A DNA stretch of 55,776 nucleotides. Origin: Bordetella parapertussis (lineage in GTDB: Bacteria; Pseudomonadota; Gammaproteobacteria; Burkholderiales; SG8-41). Every line of letters begins with the position of its first letter. Position 1 is the stretch's first letter. This document shows, piece by piece, positions 34,861-43,774 of this stretch. Location of the stretch: assembly GCA_945864585.1 (NCBI GenBank), contig CAMBCF010000016.1, positions 1 through 55,776 on the forward strand, written 5' to 3'. A program made the translations under genes and the position numbers. Below the pieces are notes generated by a model. It was not told the origin of the DNA. It was given only the letters and a program-made list of their open reading frames with translations, and searched no databases.

Positions 34861-36338
34861 AATTCAAGGTCAAGCCACCGAGGATACAGAGGTCACAGAG
34901 AGTCTTTTGGTTTTCGATTTTCTCTGTGACCTCTGTGTCCTCAGTGGCAAATGTTTTTTTTGTATTCGTGGGTATTTTGCTGCTCACGGCATGCGTCAGT
35001 GGCCCGGATTATCGTCGTCCGCAACAGGTGACACCGCCGGCCTACAAAGAATCCAAAGACTGGAAAATCGCCGAGCCGCGCGATAATGTGCCGCGCGGCA
35101 AGTGGTGGGAGATATTTGCCGACGGGCAGTTAAACGCGCTGGCGGACAAGGTGAGCGTATCCAACCAGAGTCTGCGTCTGGCCGAAGCGCAGTACCGGCG
35201 TGCGCAGGCACTGGCGCAATCCGCGCGCGCGTCGTTATTCCCGTCGCTGACGGCTGCGCTGGGTATTACGCGCAGCGGTTCGGCCACGCGCGGTGCGGCA
35301 ACCAATTACGATGTGGGCGCCAGTACCAGTTGGGATGCCGATGTGTGGGGGCGTGTGCGCCGCAACGTTGAATCCAGCGCGGCTACGGCTGCGGCCACCG
35401 CCGCTGATCTGGAAGCGGTGCGTCTGCTGGTGCAGTCGGAATTGGTGATCAATTACCTGCAACTGCGTGTGCTCGATACGCAGAAGAAACTGCTCGACGA
35501 AACCGCAGAAGCCTACGCCAGATCATTGCAGCTCACGCTAAACCGCTACAAGGCGGGGCTTGCCGGGCGCGTGGACGTGGCGCAAGCCGAAGCGCAACTG
35601 AAGAGCACACAGGCGCAAGCCATCGACACCGGCGTGCAGCGCGCGCAACTGGAGCATGCCATCGCGGTGCTGCTGGGCGCAGCGCCGGCGGAGTTTGCGC
35701 TGCCGGCGGCGCCCATCAAGGTGGCCATACCGTCGATCCCGGCGGGGCTGCCCTCGGAATTGCTGGAGCGCCGGCCGGACATCGCTGCCGCGGAACGGCG
35801 CGTGGCGGCTGCCAACGCGCAAATCGGCGTAGCCAAGGCGGCGTTTTATCCGTCGTTGACGTTATCCGGCAGCGCTGGTTTCCAGAGCAGCAGCTTCGCG
35901 CGCTGGCTTAGCGCACCAAGCCGCGTGTGGTCGCTGGGACCGGACCTGGCGCTTTCCCTCTTTGACGGCGGTTTGCGCCGCGCATTGACCGAACAGGCGC
36001 TTGCATCCTATGACGCCAGCGCCGCCAGCTACCGGCAGACCGTGCTCATCGCATTTCAGGAGGTTGAAGACAACCTCGCCACGCTGCGCATACTGGAACT
36101 GGAAGCGAAAGTGCAGGAAGAAGCGGTGCGCGCCGCGCGGCAGTCGGTTGAACTCACCACCAATCAGTACAAAGCGGGCCTCGTCAGCTACCTCAATGTG
36201 GTGACTGTGCAGGCCACGTTGCTGAGCAATGAACGCACTGCGCTGTCGTTGCTCGGCCGCCGCTTGACTGCGGCGGCGCAGCTGGTGCGCGCGCTGGGTG
36301 GCGGGTGGACGGTTGAAGGCAGGGTGGCGGGGAAGTAA
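34857..36338 (+). CDS. NodT/OprM-family outer-membrane efflux lipoprotein with repeat-derived N-terminus
   Basis: About 493 residues. The start ATG 34857 overlaps the mdtC stop. A palindromic repeat (34874-34948) supplies residues 6-31, so the N-terminus reads [11 protein letters not shown]... before the hydrophobic stretch [14 protein letters not shown], whose Cys is a lipobox for lipid attachment (then VSGPDYRRP, the usual opening of NodT proteins). The mature part has two OEP repeats: [60 protein letters not shown] and [20 protein letters not shown]. It forms the trimeric channel of the MdtABC pump. Whether the lengthened leader is secreted efficiently is unknown. Confidence 0.92.
   Translation: MKFKVKPPRIQRSQRVFWFSIFSVTSVSSVANVFFVFVGILLLTACVSGPDYRRPQQVTPPAYKESKDWKIAEPRDNVPRGKWWEIFADGQLNALADKVSVSNQSLRLAEAQYRRAQALAQSARASLFPSLTAALGITRSGSATRGAATNYDVGASTSWDADVWGRVRRNVESSAATAAATAADLEAVRLLVQSELVINYLQLRVLDTQKKLLDETAEAYARSLQLTLNRYKAGLAGRVDVAQAEAQLKSTQAQAIDTGVQRAQLEHAIAVLLGAAPAEFALPAAPIKVAIPSIPAGLPSELLERRPDIAAAERRVAAANAQIGVAKAAFYPSLTLSGSAGFQSSSFARWLSAPSRVWSLGPDLALSLFDGGLRRALTEQALASYDASAASYRQTVLIAFQEVEDNLATLRILELEAKVQEEAVRAARQSVELTTNQYKAGLVSYLNVVTVQATLLSNERTALSLLGRRLTAAAQLVRALGGGWTVEGRVAGK
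34874..34948. repeat. Palindromic repeat forming part of the efflux lipoprotein's N-terminus
   Basis: GCCACCGAGGATACAGAGGT followed by CACAGAGAG (34874-34902) pairs with TCTCTGTGACCTCTGTGTCC followed by TCAGTGGC (34921-34948); the arms differ at two positions and the loop is about 18 bases. It is translated in frame as residues 6-31 of the channel protein. Related CACAGAGG-type inverted repeats occur at 10937-11126. Confidence 0.85.
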
Positions 36339-36343
36339 GGCTA

Positions 36344-37507
36344 ATGACCCATCCAACCCTGCTCATCAGCGGCATCTGCACCTCACAATTCGCGAAAGTA
36401 CGCGAAGAATTCGAACGCAACTTTGTTGAGCGCGGCGAAGTCGGCGCCGCTGTCTGCGTCTATCAGGACGGCCAAAAAGTCGTAGACCTGTGGGGCGGCC
36501 ACAAAGACCTCGCGCGCACCGTGCCGTGGGCAGAAGACACCATCGTCATCATGAACTCGGTGGCGAAAAGCATGTGCGCGCTGTGCACGCACATCCTGCT
36601 TGATCGTGGGCTGGTGGATTTTGACGCGCCGGTGGCGCGCTACTGGCCCGAGTTCGCCGCCGCTGGTAAAGAAAGCGTGCTGGTGCGCCATGTGTTGTCG
36701 CACAGCTGCGGCGTGATCTACTGCGATCACGCGCCGCCGGGCTCATGGTTCGACTGGCCGGTGCATATCCGCGCCCTCGAACAGCAGGCGCCGGCGTGGG
36801 CGCCGGGCACAAAAGGCGCCTACAATTCCATCAACATCGGCTACATCCTCGGCGAAATCATCCGCCGCGTCACCGGCAAAACCGTGGGTACCTTTCTGCG
36901 CGAGGAAGTTAGCAGCAAACTTGGCGCAGACTACAACATAGGCTTGAAGCCGGAAGAAATCGCACGCGTTTCCGACATGCACCGGAATCCGAAAAACGGA
37001 TTTTTCAAAATCGCCGGCGACGACACCACGCCACTGGGCCGCGCCTTTCGTTCCGCGCCGAAGATGGGTTACTTTCAGAACTGCCGCGAAATACGCGAAC
37101 TTGAAGTGGCATCCTTCGGCGGCCACGGCAGCGCACGCGCCATGGCCCGCATTTATGCCATGCTTGCCGGAAATGGAATCATCGACGGCGTGCGCCTGCT
37201 AAGTGCTGCAGCGGTAGAGCGCGCATCGCAACTGGTGTGGGAAGACGACTGCATCATGACCCAGCGCCGCATTCGCATGGGCTACGGTTTCATGCACAAC
37301 GAACCCAACACCGTGCCCATGGGGGCGAACCTGAGAGCCTTTGGCCACACCGGCACCGGCGGCGCGTTTGCGTGGTGCGACCGCGAACGCAATCTGTCGT
37401 TTGCCTACTGCACCAATTTTCAGCGCGAGGGGCCGGGGATCGGGCCGCGTGGCGCGGCGCTGGGCGTGGCGGCGGGCGGGGGTAAGCGGCCGGGGTGGTT
37501 GAGCTGA
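36344..37507 (+). CDS. Serine hydrolase of the beta-lactamase/EstB family
   Basis: A 387-residue penicillin-binding-protein-fold hydrolase. The catalytic motif S72-V-A-K75 (MNSVAKSM), the Y160-N-S motif (KGAYNSINIGY) and H335-T-G (AFGHTGTGGAFAW) give the expected SxxK, YxN-like and K/HTG triad of class C-like esterases such as EstB. It lacks a signal peptide, so it acts in the cytoplasm, more likely as an esterase or lactonase than as an antibiotic-resistance beta-lactamase. It starts 5 bases after the efflux channel gene's stop and may be co-transcribed, but no functional link is apparent. Full length for the family. Confidence 0.88.
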   Translation: MTHPTLLISGICTSQFAKVREEFERNFVERGEVGAAVCVYQDGQKVVDLWGGHKDLARTVPWAEDTIVIMNSVAKSMCALCTHILLDRGLVDFDAPVARYWPEFAAAGKESVLVRHVLSHSCGVIYCDHAPPGSWFDWPVHIRALEQQAPAWAPGTKGAYNSINIGYILGEIIRRVTGKTVGTFLREEVSSKLGADYNIGLKPEEIARVSDMHRNPKNGFFKIAGDDTTPLGRAFRSAPKMGYFQNCREIRELEVASFGGHGSARAMARIYAMLAGNGIIDGVRLLSAAAVERASQLVWEDDCIMTQRRIRMGYGFMHNEPNTVPMGANLRAFGHTGTGGAFAWCDRERNLSFAYCTNFQREGPGIGPRGAALGVAAGGGKRPGWLS

Positions 37508-37614
37508 AGTGCGGTTTAACGTCAGGTGTAGTTGTAAGATGTTTTTCAGAGAGTATAAATTTTGGCCATGTTGGCTCCCTGTAAAAAGGTTTACTACAAC
37601 GTCAAAAACATTTT

Positions 37615-37685
37615 AACCACAGATAAACACAGATGAACACGGATAACTTCCAAAGCAGTTAATCTTGCCCTTATCTGTGTTTAAT
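37615..37685. repeat. Inverted repeat of the ACCACAGATAAACACAGAT type
   Basis: TAACCACAGATAAACACAGA (37615-37634) is mirrored by the right arm CCTTATCTGTGTTTA (37669-37683). It lies in the 317-base gap 37508-37824 between the serine hydrolase and the convergent HD hydrolase, where I see no gene. A short reverse-strand frame next to it (SPLEFISEQLGQPVVVEK) has no start of its own. Confidence 0.65.
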
Positions 37686-37824
37686 TTTCAGTCGAGTTTT
37701 ATGCCTGTCTGCTACTGCACTTTTTTCCACCACCACCGGTTGGCCAAGTTGCTCGGATATGAACTCCAGTGGTGAAACAGCGCGGGTGATGTTAGCAGCA
37801 GCGCGCTGTTGCGACAAACTGCCG

Positions 37825-38424
37825 CTAACCCATCGCACGCCGCAAATGCGGCCCGCGCACCTCCGGTTTGGCATGCCGCAGCCAGCGCTGTGCGTGAGGC
37901 CGCTTGGCATACACCGCGTCAAACAAGGCTTCCAGCCGCACATGCGTGCCGCGCATGGCATCGATCACGGATTTCGCCCAATCAAAATATTCGATCTGGC
38001 GTTTTAGCGGCCAGCGCGCAGGCGGATTCGCCGCCACATCGCGCAGATTGCAGATTTTATCCGCCAGCTTGACCAGCTGCGCCTTGCGCGTGAGATGCGG
38101 CCCGTGCTTGACTTGCAGTTCCTTGCGCTTGCGCTTCTTGAGTTTTTTGTTGTCGGTGACTTCGATTACGATATCGCGAACTTCGTTGCCGAACGCCGCC
38201 GCAAGCTCAGCGGGCGTGGTCTCGGTGTCTTCGAGCGTGTCGTGCAAAATGGCCGCGATCAACACTGTGGTATCCATCACGCGCGCTTCCTGCACCAGCA
38301 CATTGGCAAGATCTATCGGATGATTGATATACGGCGACGCCTCGGGATCTTTGCGCCGCTGATGACGATGCTTTTTCGCCGCGAAGTCGATGGCTTTCAA
38401 CAGCAATGCGTGTCGGGATTGCAT
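37825..38424 (-). CDS. HD-domain hydrolase, MESH1/small alarmone hydrolase-like
   Basis: A 199-residue stand-alone HD domain of the RelA/SpoT hydrolase type. Metal ligands are visible as H35 in SPYINHPI, H61-D62 in ILHDTLEDT and D122 in VKLADKICNLRDV, in the same order as in SpoT and the small hydrolase MESH1, which lack a synthetase domain here. Such proteins split (p)ppGpp, or in animals NADPH, and could lower the alarmone level. The region between the ligands contains a basic insert (KKLKKRKRKELQ). It is divergent from a MazG-like pyrophosphohydrolase with a 122-base spacer, so two nucleotide-cleaving enzymes share a promoter region. Confidence 0.88.
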   Translation of the reverse strand: MQSRHALLLKAIDFAAKKHRHQRRKDPEASPYINHPIDLANVLVQEARVMDTTVLIAAILHDTLEDTETTPAELAAAFGNEVRDIVIEVTDNKKLKKRKRKELQVKHGPHLTRKAQLVKLADKICNLRDVAANPPARWPLKRQIEYFDWAKSVIDAMRGTHVRLEALFDAVYAKRPHAQRWLRHAKPEVRGPHLRRAMG

Positions 38425-38546
38425 ACCTTGACCTCAAGTATTGTAAGTATCTGTTTTCATTGAATAATTATATCATCACTCAGCACCGGTCAAGCTACAG
38501 GATAGAATGCCGCCCTCCTTCATTAAACGCCGACTTGAGCTGCCCG

Positions 38547-38906
38547 ATGACCCCCGCTCACAATAGCCTCGAGCATCTGCGCGAACGCATCAAAGCCTTC
38601 GCCGCAGAACGCGATTGGGATCAATTTCACAATCCAAAAAATCTCGCCATGGCGCTCGCCGGTGAAGTGGGTGAACTGGTGGAACATTTTCAGTGGCTGA
38701 CCTTTGATGAGGCCGCCAATCTGCCTCCCGCTACCAAAGAAGCGGTGGCGCTGGAGTGCGCGGATGTGCTGCTGTTCCTGCTGCGGCTCGCCGACAAGCT
38801 GGAGATTGACCTTGCCGCGGCCGCGGAAAAGAAGCTGGAAATTAATGCACTGAAGTATCCTGTGGAAAAGTCTCGCGGCAAGGCGACGAAGTATGACAAA
38901 CTCTGA
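38547..38906 (+). CDS. MazG-like nucleotide pyrophosphohydrolase
   Basis: A 119-residue all-alpha NTP pyrophosphatase. I chose ATG 38547 (MTPAHNSLEHLRERIKAFAA) because it begins the conserved domain. The acidic Mg-binding motif GEVGELVEHFQW (EVGEL) and the second motif ALECADVLLFLLRLADKL (ExxD) are both intact, matching the RS21-C6/dCTPase-type MazG-like family. It hydrolyses non-canonical or excess (d)NTPs to the monophosphate. It is divergent from the MESH1-like hydrolase. The C-terminal EKSRGKATKYDKL is the usual basic tail. A GTGAACGA-type inverted repeat follows 7 bases after the stop. Confidence 0.9.
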   Translation: MTPAHNSLEHLRERIKAFAAERDWDQFHNPKNLAMALAGEVGELVEHFQWLTFDEAANLPPATKEAVALECADVLLFLLRLADKLEIDLAAAAEKKLEINALKYPVEKSRGKATKYDKL

Positions 38907-38912
38907 AGTGCC

Positions 38913-39006
38913 GTGAACGAGTTAACGAGTGAACGGGTGAACGAGTAAAACCCTTCACCCTGCCCCGCCGCCACTCGTTCACTCGTTAACCCGTTCACTC
39001 GTTCAC
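38913..39006. repeat. Inverted repeat built of GTGAACGR octamers
   Basis: The left arm is four octamers (GTGAACGA, GTTAACGA, GTGAACGG, GTGAACGA) at 38913-38944, and the right arm (38973-39006) is the inverted equivalent. The same octamer forms the direct repeats before pbpC at 21388-21419. It ends 12 bases before rlmJ and could act as a transcription attenuator or a terminator for the upstream gene. Confidence 0.8.
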
Positions 39007-39018
39007 CGCCGTTAAAAA

Positions 39019-39858
39019 ATGCTCTCCTACCGCCACTTATTCCACGCCGGAAGTTTCGCCGACGTCTTCAAACACGTGCTGCTGACGCGGCTGATGTTTG
39101 CGCTGAACGAAAAAGACAAGCCGTATTTTTTCCTCGACACCCATGCCGGCACCGGCCTCTATGATTTGTCGCATCCGTGGGCACAAAAAGGGCGCGAGTT
39201 CGAAAGCGGCATCAAAAAATTGTGGGATCGCAAGGACATTCCCGCGGCGATGAAACCCTACATGGACATGGTGCGTGAGGAAAACGCCGACGGACATTTG
39301 CGGTATTACCCCGGTTCGCCACGCCTCGCGCGCCGCCTGATCCGGCCCATCGACCGCATCGCGCTCACCGAACTGAACAAGACCGATTGCGCCGCACTGC
39401 ACGCGTTATTCGCGCGCGATCGCCGGGTAAACGTGCAATTGCTGGACGGCTATCAGGCACTCAAGGCGCACCTGCCACCCAAAGAACGGCGCGGCCTGGT
39501 GCTGATTGATTCGTCGTTCGACCGCGCACGCGAATTTGCACGCATTGCCACCGCGCTGCATGAAGCGCATACGCGCTGGCAAACCGGCACTTACGCCATC
39601 TGGTATCCGCTGATGGGCGCGGGCGTGATACGCGGCTTTGAGCGCGCCATTGAAGATGCCGGCATCCGCAAGGTGTTGCAATTCGAGCTGTCGATCCTGC
39701 CGGAGGATGCATCCACTATACCCGGCTGCGGCATGATCATCGTCAACCCGCCGTGGAAATTCGACACCGAAATGCGCACGCTGCTGCGCTGGTTGTGGTC
39801 GGTGCTGAACGTCAAAAGCGCAGGCGGCGTCAAAGTGCATTGGGTGGTGCGGGAGTAA
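39019..39858 (+). CDS. rlmJ: RlmJ-like 23S rRNA (adenine2030-N6)-methyltransferase with altered catalytic motif
   Basis: A 279-residue protein that opens with the RlmJ signature MLSYRHLFHAGSFADVFKHV. SAM-binding motif I is FFLDTHAGTGLYD (residues 38-49), and the family sequence KGREFESGIKKLWDR and YYPGSPRLARRLIRPIDRIA follows. At the position of catalytic motif IV, where E. coli RlmJ has D164-P-P-Y, this protein reads D164-S-S-F (VLIDSSFDRA): the Asp is kept but both prolines and the Tyr are changed. The C-terminal part (GCGMIIVNPPWKFDTEM) also fits RlmJ. The change could reduce activity or be a lineage variant. Confidence 0.92.
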   Translation: MLSYRHLFHAGSFADVFKHVLLTRLMFALNEKDKPYFFLDTHAGTGLYDLSHPWAQKGREFESGIKKLWDRKDIPAAMKPYMDMVREENADGHLRYYPGSPRLARRLIRPIDRIALTELNKTDCAALHALFARDRRVNVQLLDGYQALKAHLPPKERRGLVLIDSSFDRAREFARIATALHEAHTRWQTGTYAIWYPLMGAGVIRGFERAIEDAGIRKVLQFELSILPEDASTIPGCGMIIVNPPWKFDTEMRTLLRWLWSVLNVKSAGGVKVHWVVRE

Positions 39859-39862
39859 CGCG

Positions 39863-42800
39863 TTACTTCATCGCGTTCCAGAATTTCTCCAGCCGCTTGT
39901 ACGACATCGGATACGGCGTCTTCAATTCCTGCGCGTAGAGCGACACGCGCAGTTCTTCGAGATGCCAGCGCAACTGCTGCAAACGCGCATCGACCGTGCC
40001 TGCCTGCGTCTGTTTTTCCAGCAATTCTTCGTAGCGCTTCCACCAGCCGCCGATAGTGGCTGCATGCCTTGCATCGCGTTCGCCGTGTTCAATATCGCGC
40101 GGATATTTTTCCAGCCGTTTTTGCATGGCCTGCAGATAACGCGGCAAGTGCGAGAGTTGCTCCCACGGCGTGGCGGCGAACCAGCCTTTGAAAATCAGCC
40201 GCGACAGTTGCGCTTTTATATCCGCTGCGGGCCTTGCGAGCGGTCCCTTCGCGGCGCCTACCGCCAGCGACACCTGGTGATATTCCACGCCTATCGCCGC
40301 CAACAGCCTGCACGCGCCTTCACTCACTGCCGGCAGGCGCGTGCGTGCGCGCTTGAGTTGCGCTTCGTAATCTTTCTGGCTGCGTGGTAACGCATCTTCA
40401 CCGATGAACGCGCGGTCGGTGATGGCGGTGATAACGTCTTCACGCAGATCATCCACACCCGCCACGCCGCGCAACTGCATGGCCGCCTGCTCAAAACCGC
40501 GTAAATTCTTTTCCAGTTGCTTCATTTGCTCTTTGAGCGCGAGGCGCATCAGCCGTGTGACGCCCAGACGCATGGCCGAGTCCGCCGTGGATTTCACATC
40601 AAAAAGCCGGATCGCGACACTGTCGCGCTGATCCACCAGCGCCGGATAACCGGTGAGCTTGCGACCATTGTGGGTGAACGCCAGTTGCTCCGGCAGATCG
40701 CCACAATCCCACACGCGAATGTTGTCGCGCTCGAGGCCGGTTTCAACTTTAGCGAAAGTCAGTTGTGCCGCCTGCCCCAGTTGAGCTTTCAGTGCCGCCA
40801 GATCGCGACCGCCCGCCAGTTCACGCCCTGCGTCGTCGACCACCCTGAAATTCATTTTCAGATGCGCCGGTATCTCGGCGCCATCCCACACATCCGCGGC
40901 AACCGGCTGGCCTGCGCGTTGCCGCACAAAGTTCGCCAGCGCCGCGACAAACGGCCGGCTTGCGTCGCTGCCGGTAAGAAACGCCGTCACCTGCTCCGGA
41001 ATGGGAAACAGATTGCGGCGCAAGGCTTTCGGCAGCACCTTCAGGTAGGCGGATACCTTGTCGCGTATCATTCCCGGCGCCAGCCAATCGAACGGCGTGT
41101 CATCCAGCGTGTTTAAGAGATGCAGCGGCACCGTGACCGTCACGCCGTCAAGTGGATGCGCGGGCTCAAAACGATAGCACAGTTGGTACGTCACATCACC
41201 CACGCGCAACGTTTCGGGAAACTGCGCCTCGGTAATGTCCATCGCCGAGTGCCGCATCAGGTACTCGCGCGTGAGATACAACAACTGCGGATTGCTCTGC
41301 TCCGCCTCGCAGCGCCACGCATCGAACGCTGCACCGTTGTGGATTTGCAGCGGCACTGCCGCGTCGTAAAACGCGAACAGCGTGTGCTCATCGACCAGCA
41401 CATCGCGCTTGCGCGCCTTGTGCTCCAGCGCCTGCACTTCTTTTATAACCTTCTGATTTTGAGAGAAAAATTTAGCTGTCGTCGCGTAGTCGCCTTCGAC
41501 CAGCGCGCGCCGGATGAAGATCTCGCGCGCCTCGCGCGGATTGATCGGGCCATAGTGAACGCTGCGCTTGGGCACGATGGTCAGGCCATACAGCGTGACG
41601 CGTTCATACGCCGTGACCATCGCGCGATCTTTCTCCCAATGCGGATCAAAGTAGTGGCGCTTCACCATTTCGCCCGCAATGCGCTCTATCCAATCGGGGT
41701 CAATCTTCGCCGCACAGCGTGCGTAGAGCCGCGTGGTTTCCACCAGTTCAGCAGCCATCACCCACTTTGGCTGCGCCTTGCGCAACACCGAACCGGGAAA
41801 AATCGTGAACTTGATGCCGCGTGCGCCGAGATATTCGACCTCATCGTTTTTGAATCCGAGATTGCCCAGTAGCCCGGCCAGCAGCGCGCGATGGATTTGC
41901 TCAAACGTAGCGGGAATTTCATTCTCGCGCAAACCCATTTCGCCGGTGAGCGCGGCGAGTTGTCCGTGTATATCGCGCCATTCGCGCAGCCGCCGCTGCG
42001 AAAGGAAGTGTTCCTGCAACTGATCGGCCAGCTTGCGGTTGGATTTCCGGTGTTTGATCGCCTGGTCAAAAAATGTCCAGATTTTCAGGTACGCCATGAA
42101 ATCCGAACGCTCGTCCTGAAACGGCTGATGCGCGCGGTCGGCCGCTTCGGCGCGATCAAACGGCCGGTCGCGCGGATCCTGCACCGACAATGCGGAGGCG
42201 ATGATCAGCACTTCATCCAGGCAATTTTCCTGTTTGGCGGCGATAATCATGCGTGAAATGCGCGGATCAATCGGGAATTTCGCCAGTTGCCAGCCCACCG
42301 GCGTGAGTTGGTTTTCGTCATCCACCGCGCCCAGTTCGGCCAGCAATTGATAACCGTCGGCGATCATGCGCGGCGGCGGCGGCTCCAGAAACGGAAAATC
42401 CTCCACATCACCGATTTTCAGTGACTTCATGCGCAGAATCACCGACGCCAGTGACGAGCGCAGAATTTCCGGATCGGTGAATTCGTCGCGCGCGGCGAAA
42501 TCTTCCTCGTCATAGAGACGGATGCACACGCCAGCCGCCACGCGCCCGCAACGCCCGGCGCGCTGATTGGCCGAGGCGCGCGAGATTTTCTCAACCTGCA
42601 GCAATTCAACCTTGTTGCGGTAACTGTAGCGGTTCACCCGCGACAACCCCGGATCAATCACATAACGTATGCCGGGCACCGTGAGCGAGGTCTCCGCCAC
42701 ATTGGTGGCGAGCACAATGCGCCGTCCGCTGTGCGGCTTGAACACACGATCCTGTTCTTCGAACGACAAGCGCGCGAACAGCGGCAGGATTTCCGCGCCG

Positions 42801-43705
42801 CTGGGGTGATGTTTGCGCAGCGCCTCGGCAGTTTCGCGGATTTCACGCTCGCCCGGCAGGAATACCAGAATATCGCCACCCGTCCTGTCACGCGCGAGAT
42901 CGTCCACCGCGTCGAGAATCGCCGCCTCGATGTCCTCGTCGGTCGATTCTTCGTTCGCGCGAGCGAAAGCTCGAACCGCCCCTCTACCTTGGGGACTAAG
43001 GAACACTTGAAGCGGAGCAGAGGGGTCGGGGGTGAGGGCTGCCAACTTTTCCCTGGATTTATCTTTCGTTTTCAGCGGACGATAGCGCACCTCCACCGGA
43101 TACATGCGCCCCGAAACCTCAATCACCGGAGCACCGTTAAAGTGTGTCGAAAACCGCCCGGCATCAATGGTCGCGGAGGTAACGATCACCTTCAAATCCG
43201 GGCGTAGCGGCAGCAATCGCTTCAGGTAGCCCAGCAGAAAATCGATGTTCAGACTGCGTTCGTGAGCCTCGTCGATAATGATCGTGTCGTAGGCACGCAG
43301 TTCCCGGTCGCCCTGCGTTTCGGCCAGCAGAATGCCATCGGTCATCAACTTGATGTAGGTGTTGGACGACACCTTGTCCGAGAAGCGCACTTTGTAACCC
43401 ACCGCCTGCCCAAGCGGGCTTTTCAATTCCTGCGCAATGCGCATCGCCACCGTGCGCGCGGCGATGCGTCGCGGCTGGGTGTGCCCGATCAAGCCCTGCA
43501 CGCCGCGCTGCAATTCCAGACAGATTTTCGGCAATTGCGTGGTTTTGCCGGAACCGGTTTCGCCGCACACAATCACCACTTGATGATCCCGTATGGCTCG
43601 CGCGATTTCCTCCCGCATCACCACCACGGGCAAGTCGTCCGGGTAAGCCGGTCGCGGCAAATTGGCCAGCCGCGTTTCGAGTTCAGCCGGTGTGCGTCGA
43701 GTCAT
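39863..43705 (-). CDS. hrpA: ATP-dependent RNA helicase HrpA (DEAH), with a repeat-derived insert
   Basis: A 1280-residue helicase, near the usual 1300. Walker A is GETGSGKTTQLP (48-59), DEAH is IIIDEAHERSLN (145-148), SAT is VTSATIDAG (177-179), and the motif VI equivalent reads QRAGRCGRVAAG. The rest is the ratchet/OB region and a C-terminal DUF3418-type domain. HrpA unwinds RNA and rescues stalled ribosomes in E. coli. Between YRPLKTKDKSREKLAA and the conserved DIEAAILDAVDDL lies a segment of about 25-35 residues (LTPDPSAPLQVFLSPQGRGA) encoded by a repeat at 42974-43036; the canonical loop is short there. The start ATG 43705 has no strong ribosome-binding site. It is convergent with rlmJ, 4 bases apart. 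Confidence 0.93.
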   Translation of the reverse strand: MTRRTPAELETRLANLPRPAYPDDLPVVVMREEIARAIRDHQVVIVCGETGSGKTTQLPKICLELQRGVQGLIGHTQPRRIAARTVAMRIAQELKSPLGQAVGYKVRFSDKVSSNTYIKLMTDGILLAETQGDRELRAYDTIIIDEAHERSLNIDFLLGYLKRLLPLRPDLKVIVTSATIDAGRFSTHFNGAPVIEVSGRMYPVEVRYRPLKTKDKSREKLAALTPDPSAPLQVFLSPQGRGAVRAFARANEESTDEDIEAAILDAVDDLARDRTGGDILVFLPGEREIRETAEALRKHHPSGAEILPLFARLSFEEQDRVFKPHSGRRIVLATNVAETSLTVPGIRYVIDPGLSRVNRYSYRNKVELLQVEKISRASANQRAGRCGRVAAGVCIRLYDEEDFAARDEFTDPEILRSSLASVILRMKSLKIGDVEDFPFLEPPPPRMIADGYQLLAELGAVDDENQLTPVGWQLAKFPIDPRISRMIIAAKQENCLDEVLIIASALSVQDPRDRPFDRAEAADRAHQPFQDERSDFMAYLKIWTFFDQAIKHRKSNRKLADQLQEHFLSQRRLREWRDIHGQLAALTGEMGLRENEIPATFEQIHRALLAGLLGNLGFKNDEVEYLGARGIKFTIFPGSVLRKAQPKWVMAAELVETTRLYARCAAKIDPDWIERIAGEMVKRHYFDPHWEKDRAMVTAYERVTLYGLTIVPKRSVHYGPINPREAREIFIRRALVEGDYATTAKFFSQNQKVIKEVQALEHKARKRDVLVDEHTLFAFYDAAVPLQIHNGAAFDAWRCEAEQSNPQLLYLTREYLMRHSAMDITEAQFPETLRVGDVTYQLCYRFEPAHPLDGVTVTVPLHLLNTLDDTPFDWLAPGMIRDKVSAYLKVLPKALRRNLFPIPEQVTAFLTGSDASRPFVAALANFVRQRAGQPVAADVWDGAEIPAHLKMNFRVVDDAGRELAGGRDLAALKAQLGQAAQLTFAKVETGLERDNIRVWDCGDLPEQLAFTHNGRKLTGYPALVDQRDSVAIRLFDVKSTADSAMRLGVTRLMRLALKEQMKQLEKNLRGFEQAAMQLRGVAGVDDLREDVITAITDRAFIGEDALPRSQKDYEAQLKRARTRLPAVSEGACRLLAAIGVEYHQVSLAVGAAKGPLARPAADIKAQLSRLIFKGWFAATPWEQLSHLPRYLQAMQKRLEKYPRDIEHGERDARHAATIGGWWKRYEELLEKQTQAGTVDARLQQLRWHLEELRVSLYAQELKTPYPMSYKRLEKFWNAMK
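42974..43036. repeat. Palindromic repeat inserted in frame inside hrpA
   Basis: The segment GGGACTAAGGAACACTTGAA, then GCGGAGCAGAGGG (42989-43021), matches the intergenic element at 28448-28480 at 30 of 33 positions. Flanking CCGCCCCTCTACC and GGTCGGGGGTGAGGG are typical of this family. It is translated as residues ~224-245 of HrpA, between helicase motifs Ia/III and the second RecA domain. Confidence 0.85.
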
Positions 43706-43774
43706 TTCGGGGCCACCGAGTTACAGCAGGGGCGCATTTTACAGCAGCGGCCAACATCCCTATAAAATAGCAAA

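Noticed and set aside
36344-37507. Serine hydrolase considered as an antibiotic-resistance beta-lactamase
   Set aside because: It lacks a signal peptide, and its YNS and HTG motifs fit the EstB-like esterase branch; position behind the efflux operon alone is not evidence of resistance function.
37671-37830. Reverse-strand frame with SPLEFISEQLGQPVVVEK near the MESH1-like gene
   Set aside because: It overlaps the end of the HD-hydrolase gene in another frame and a repeat; no start or partner, so not called.
40517-42256. Several forward-strand open frames opposite hrpA
   Set aside because: Shadows of hrpA; no ribosome-binding sites, no family resemblance.
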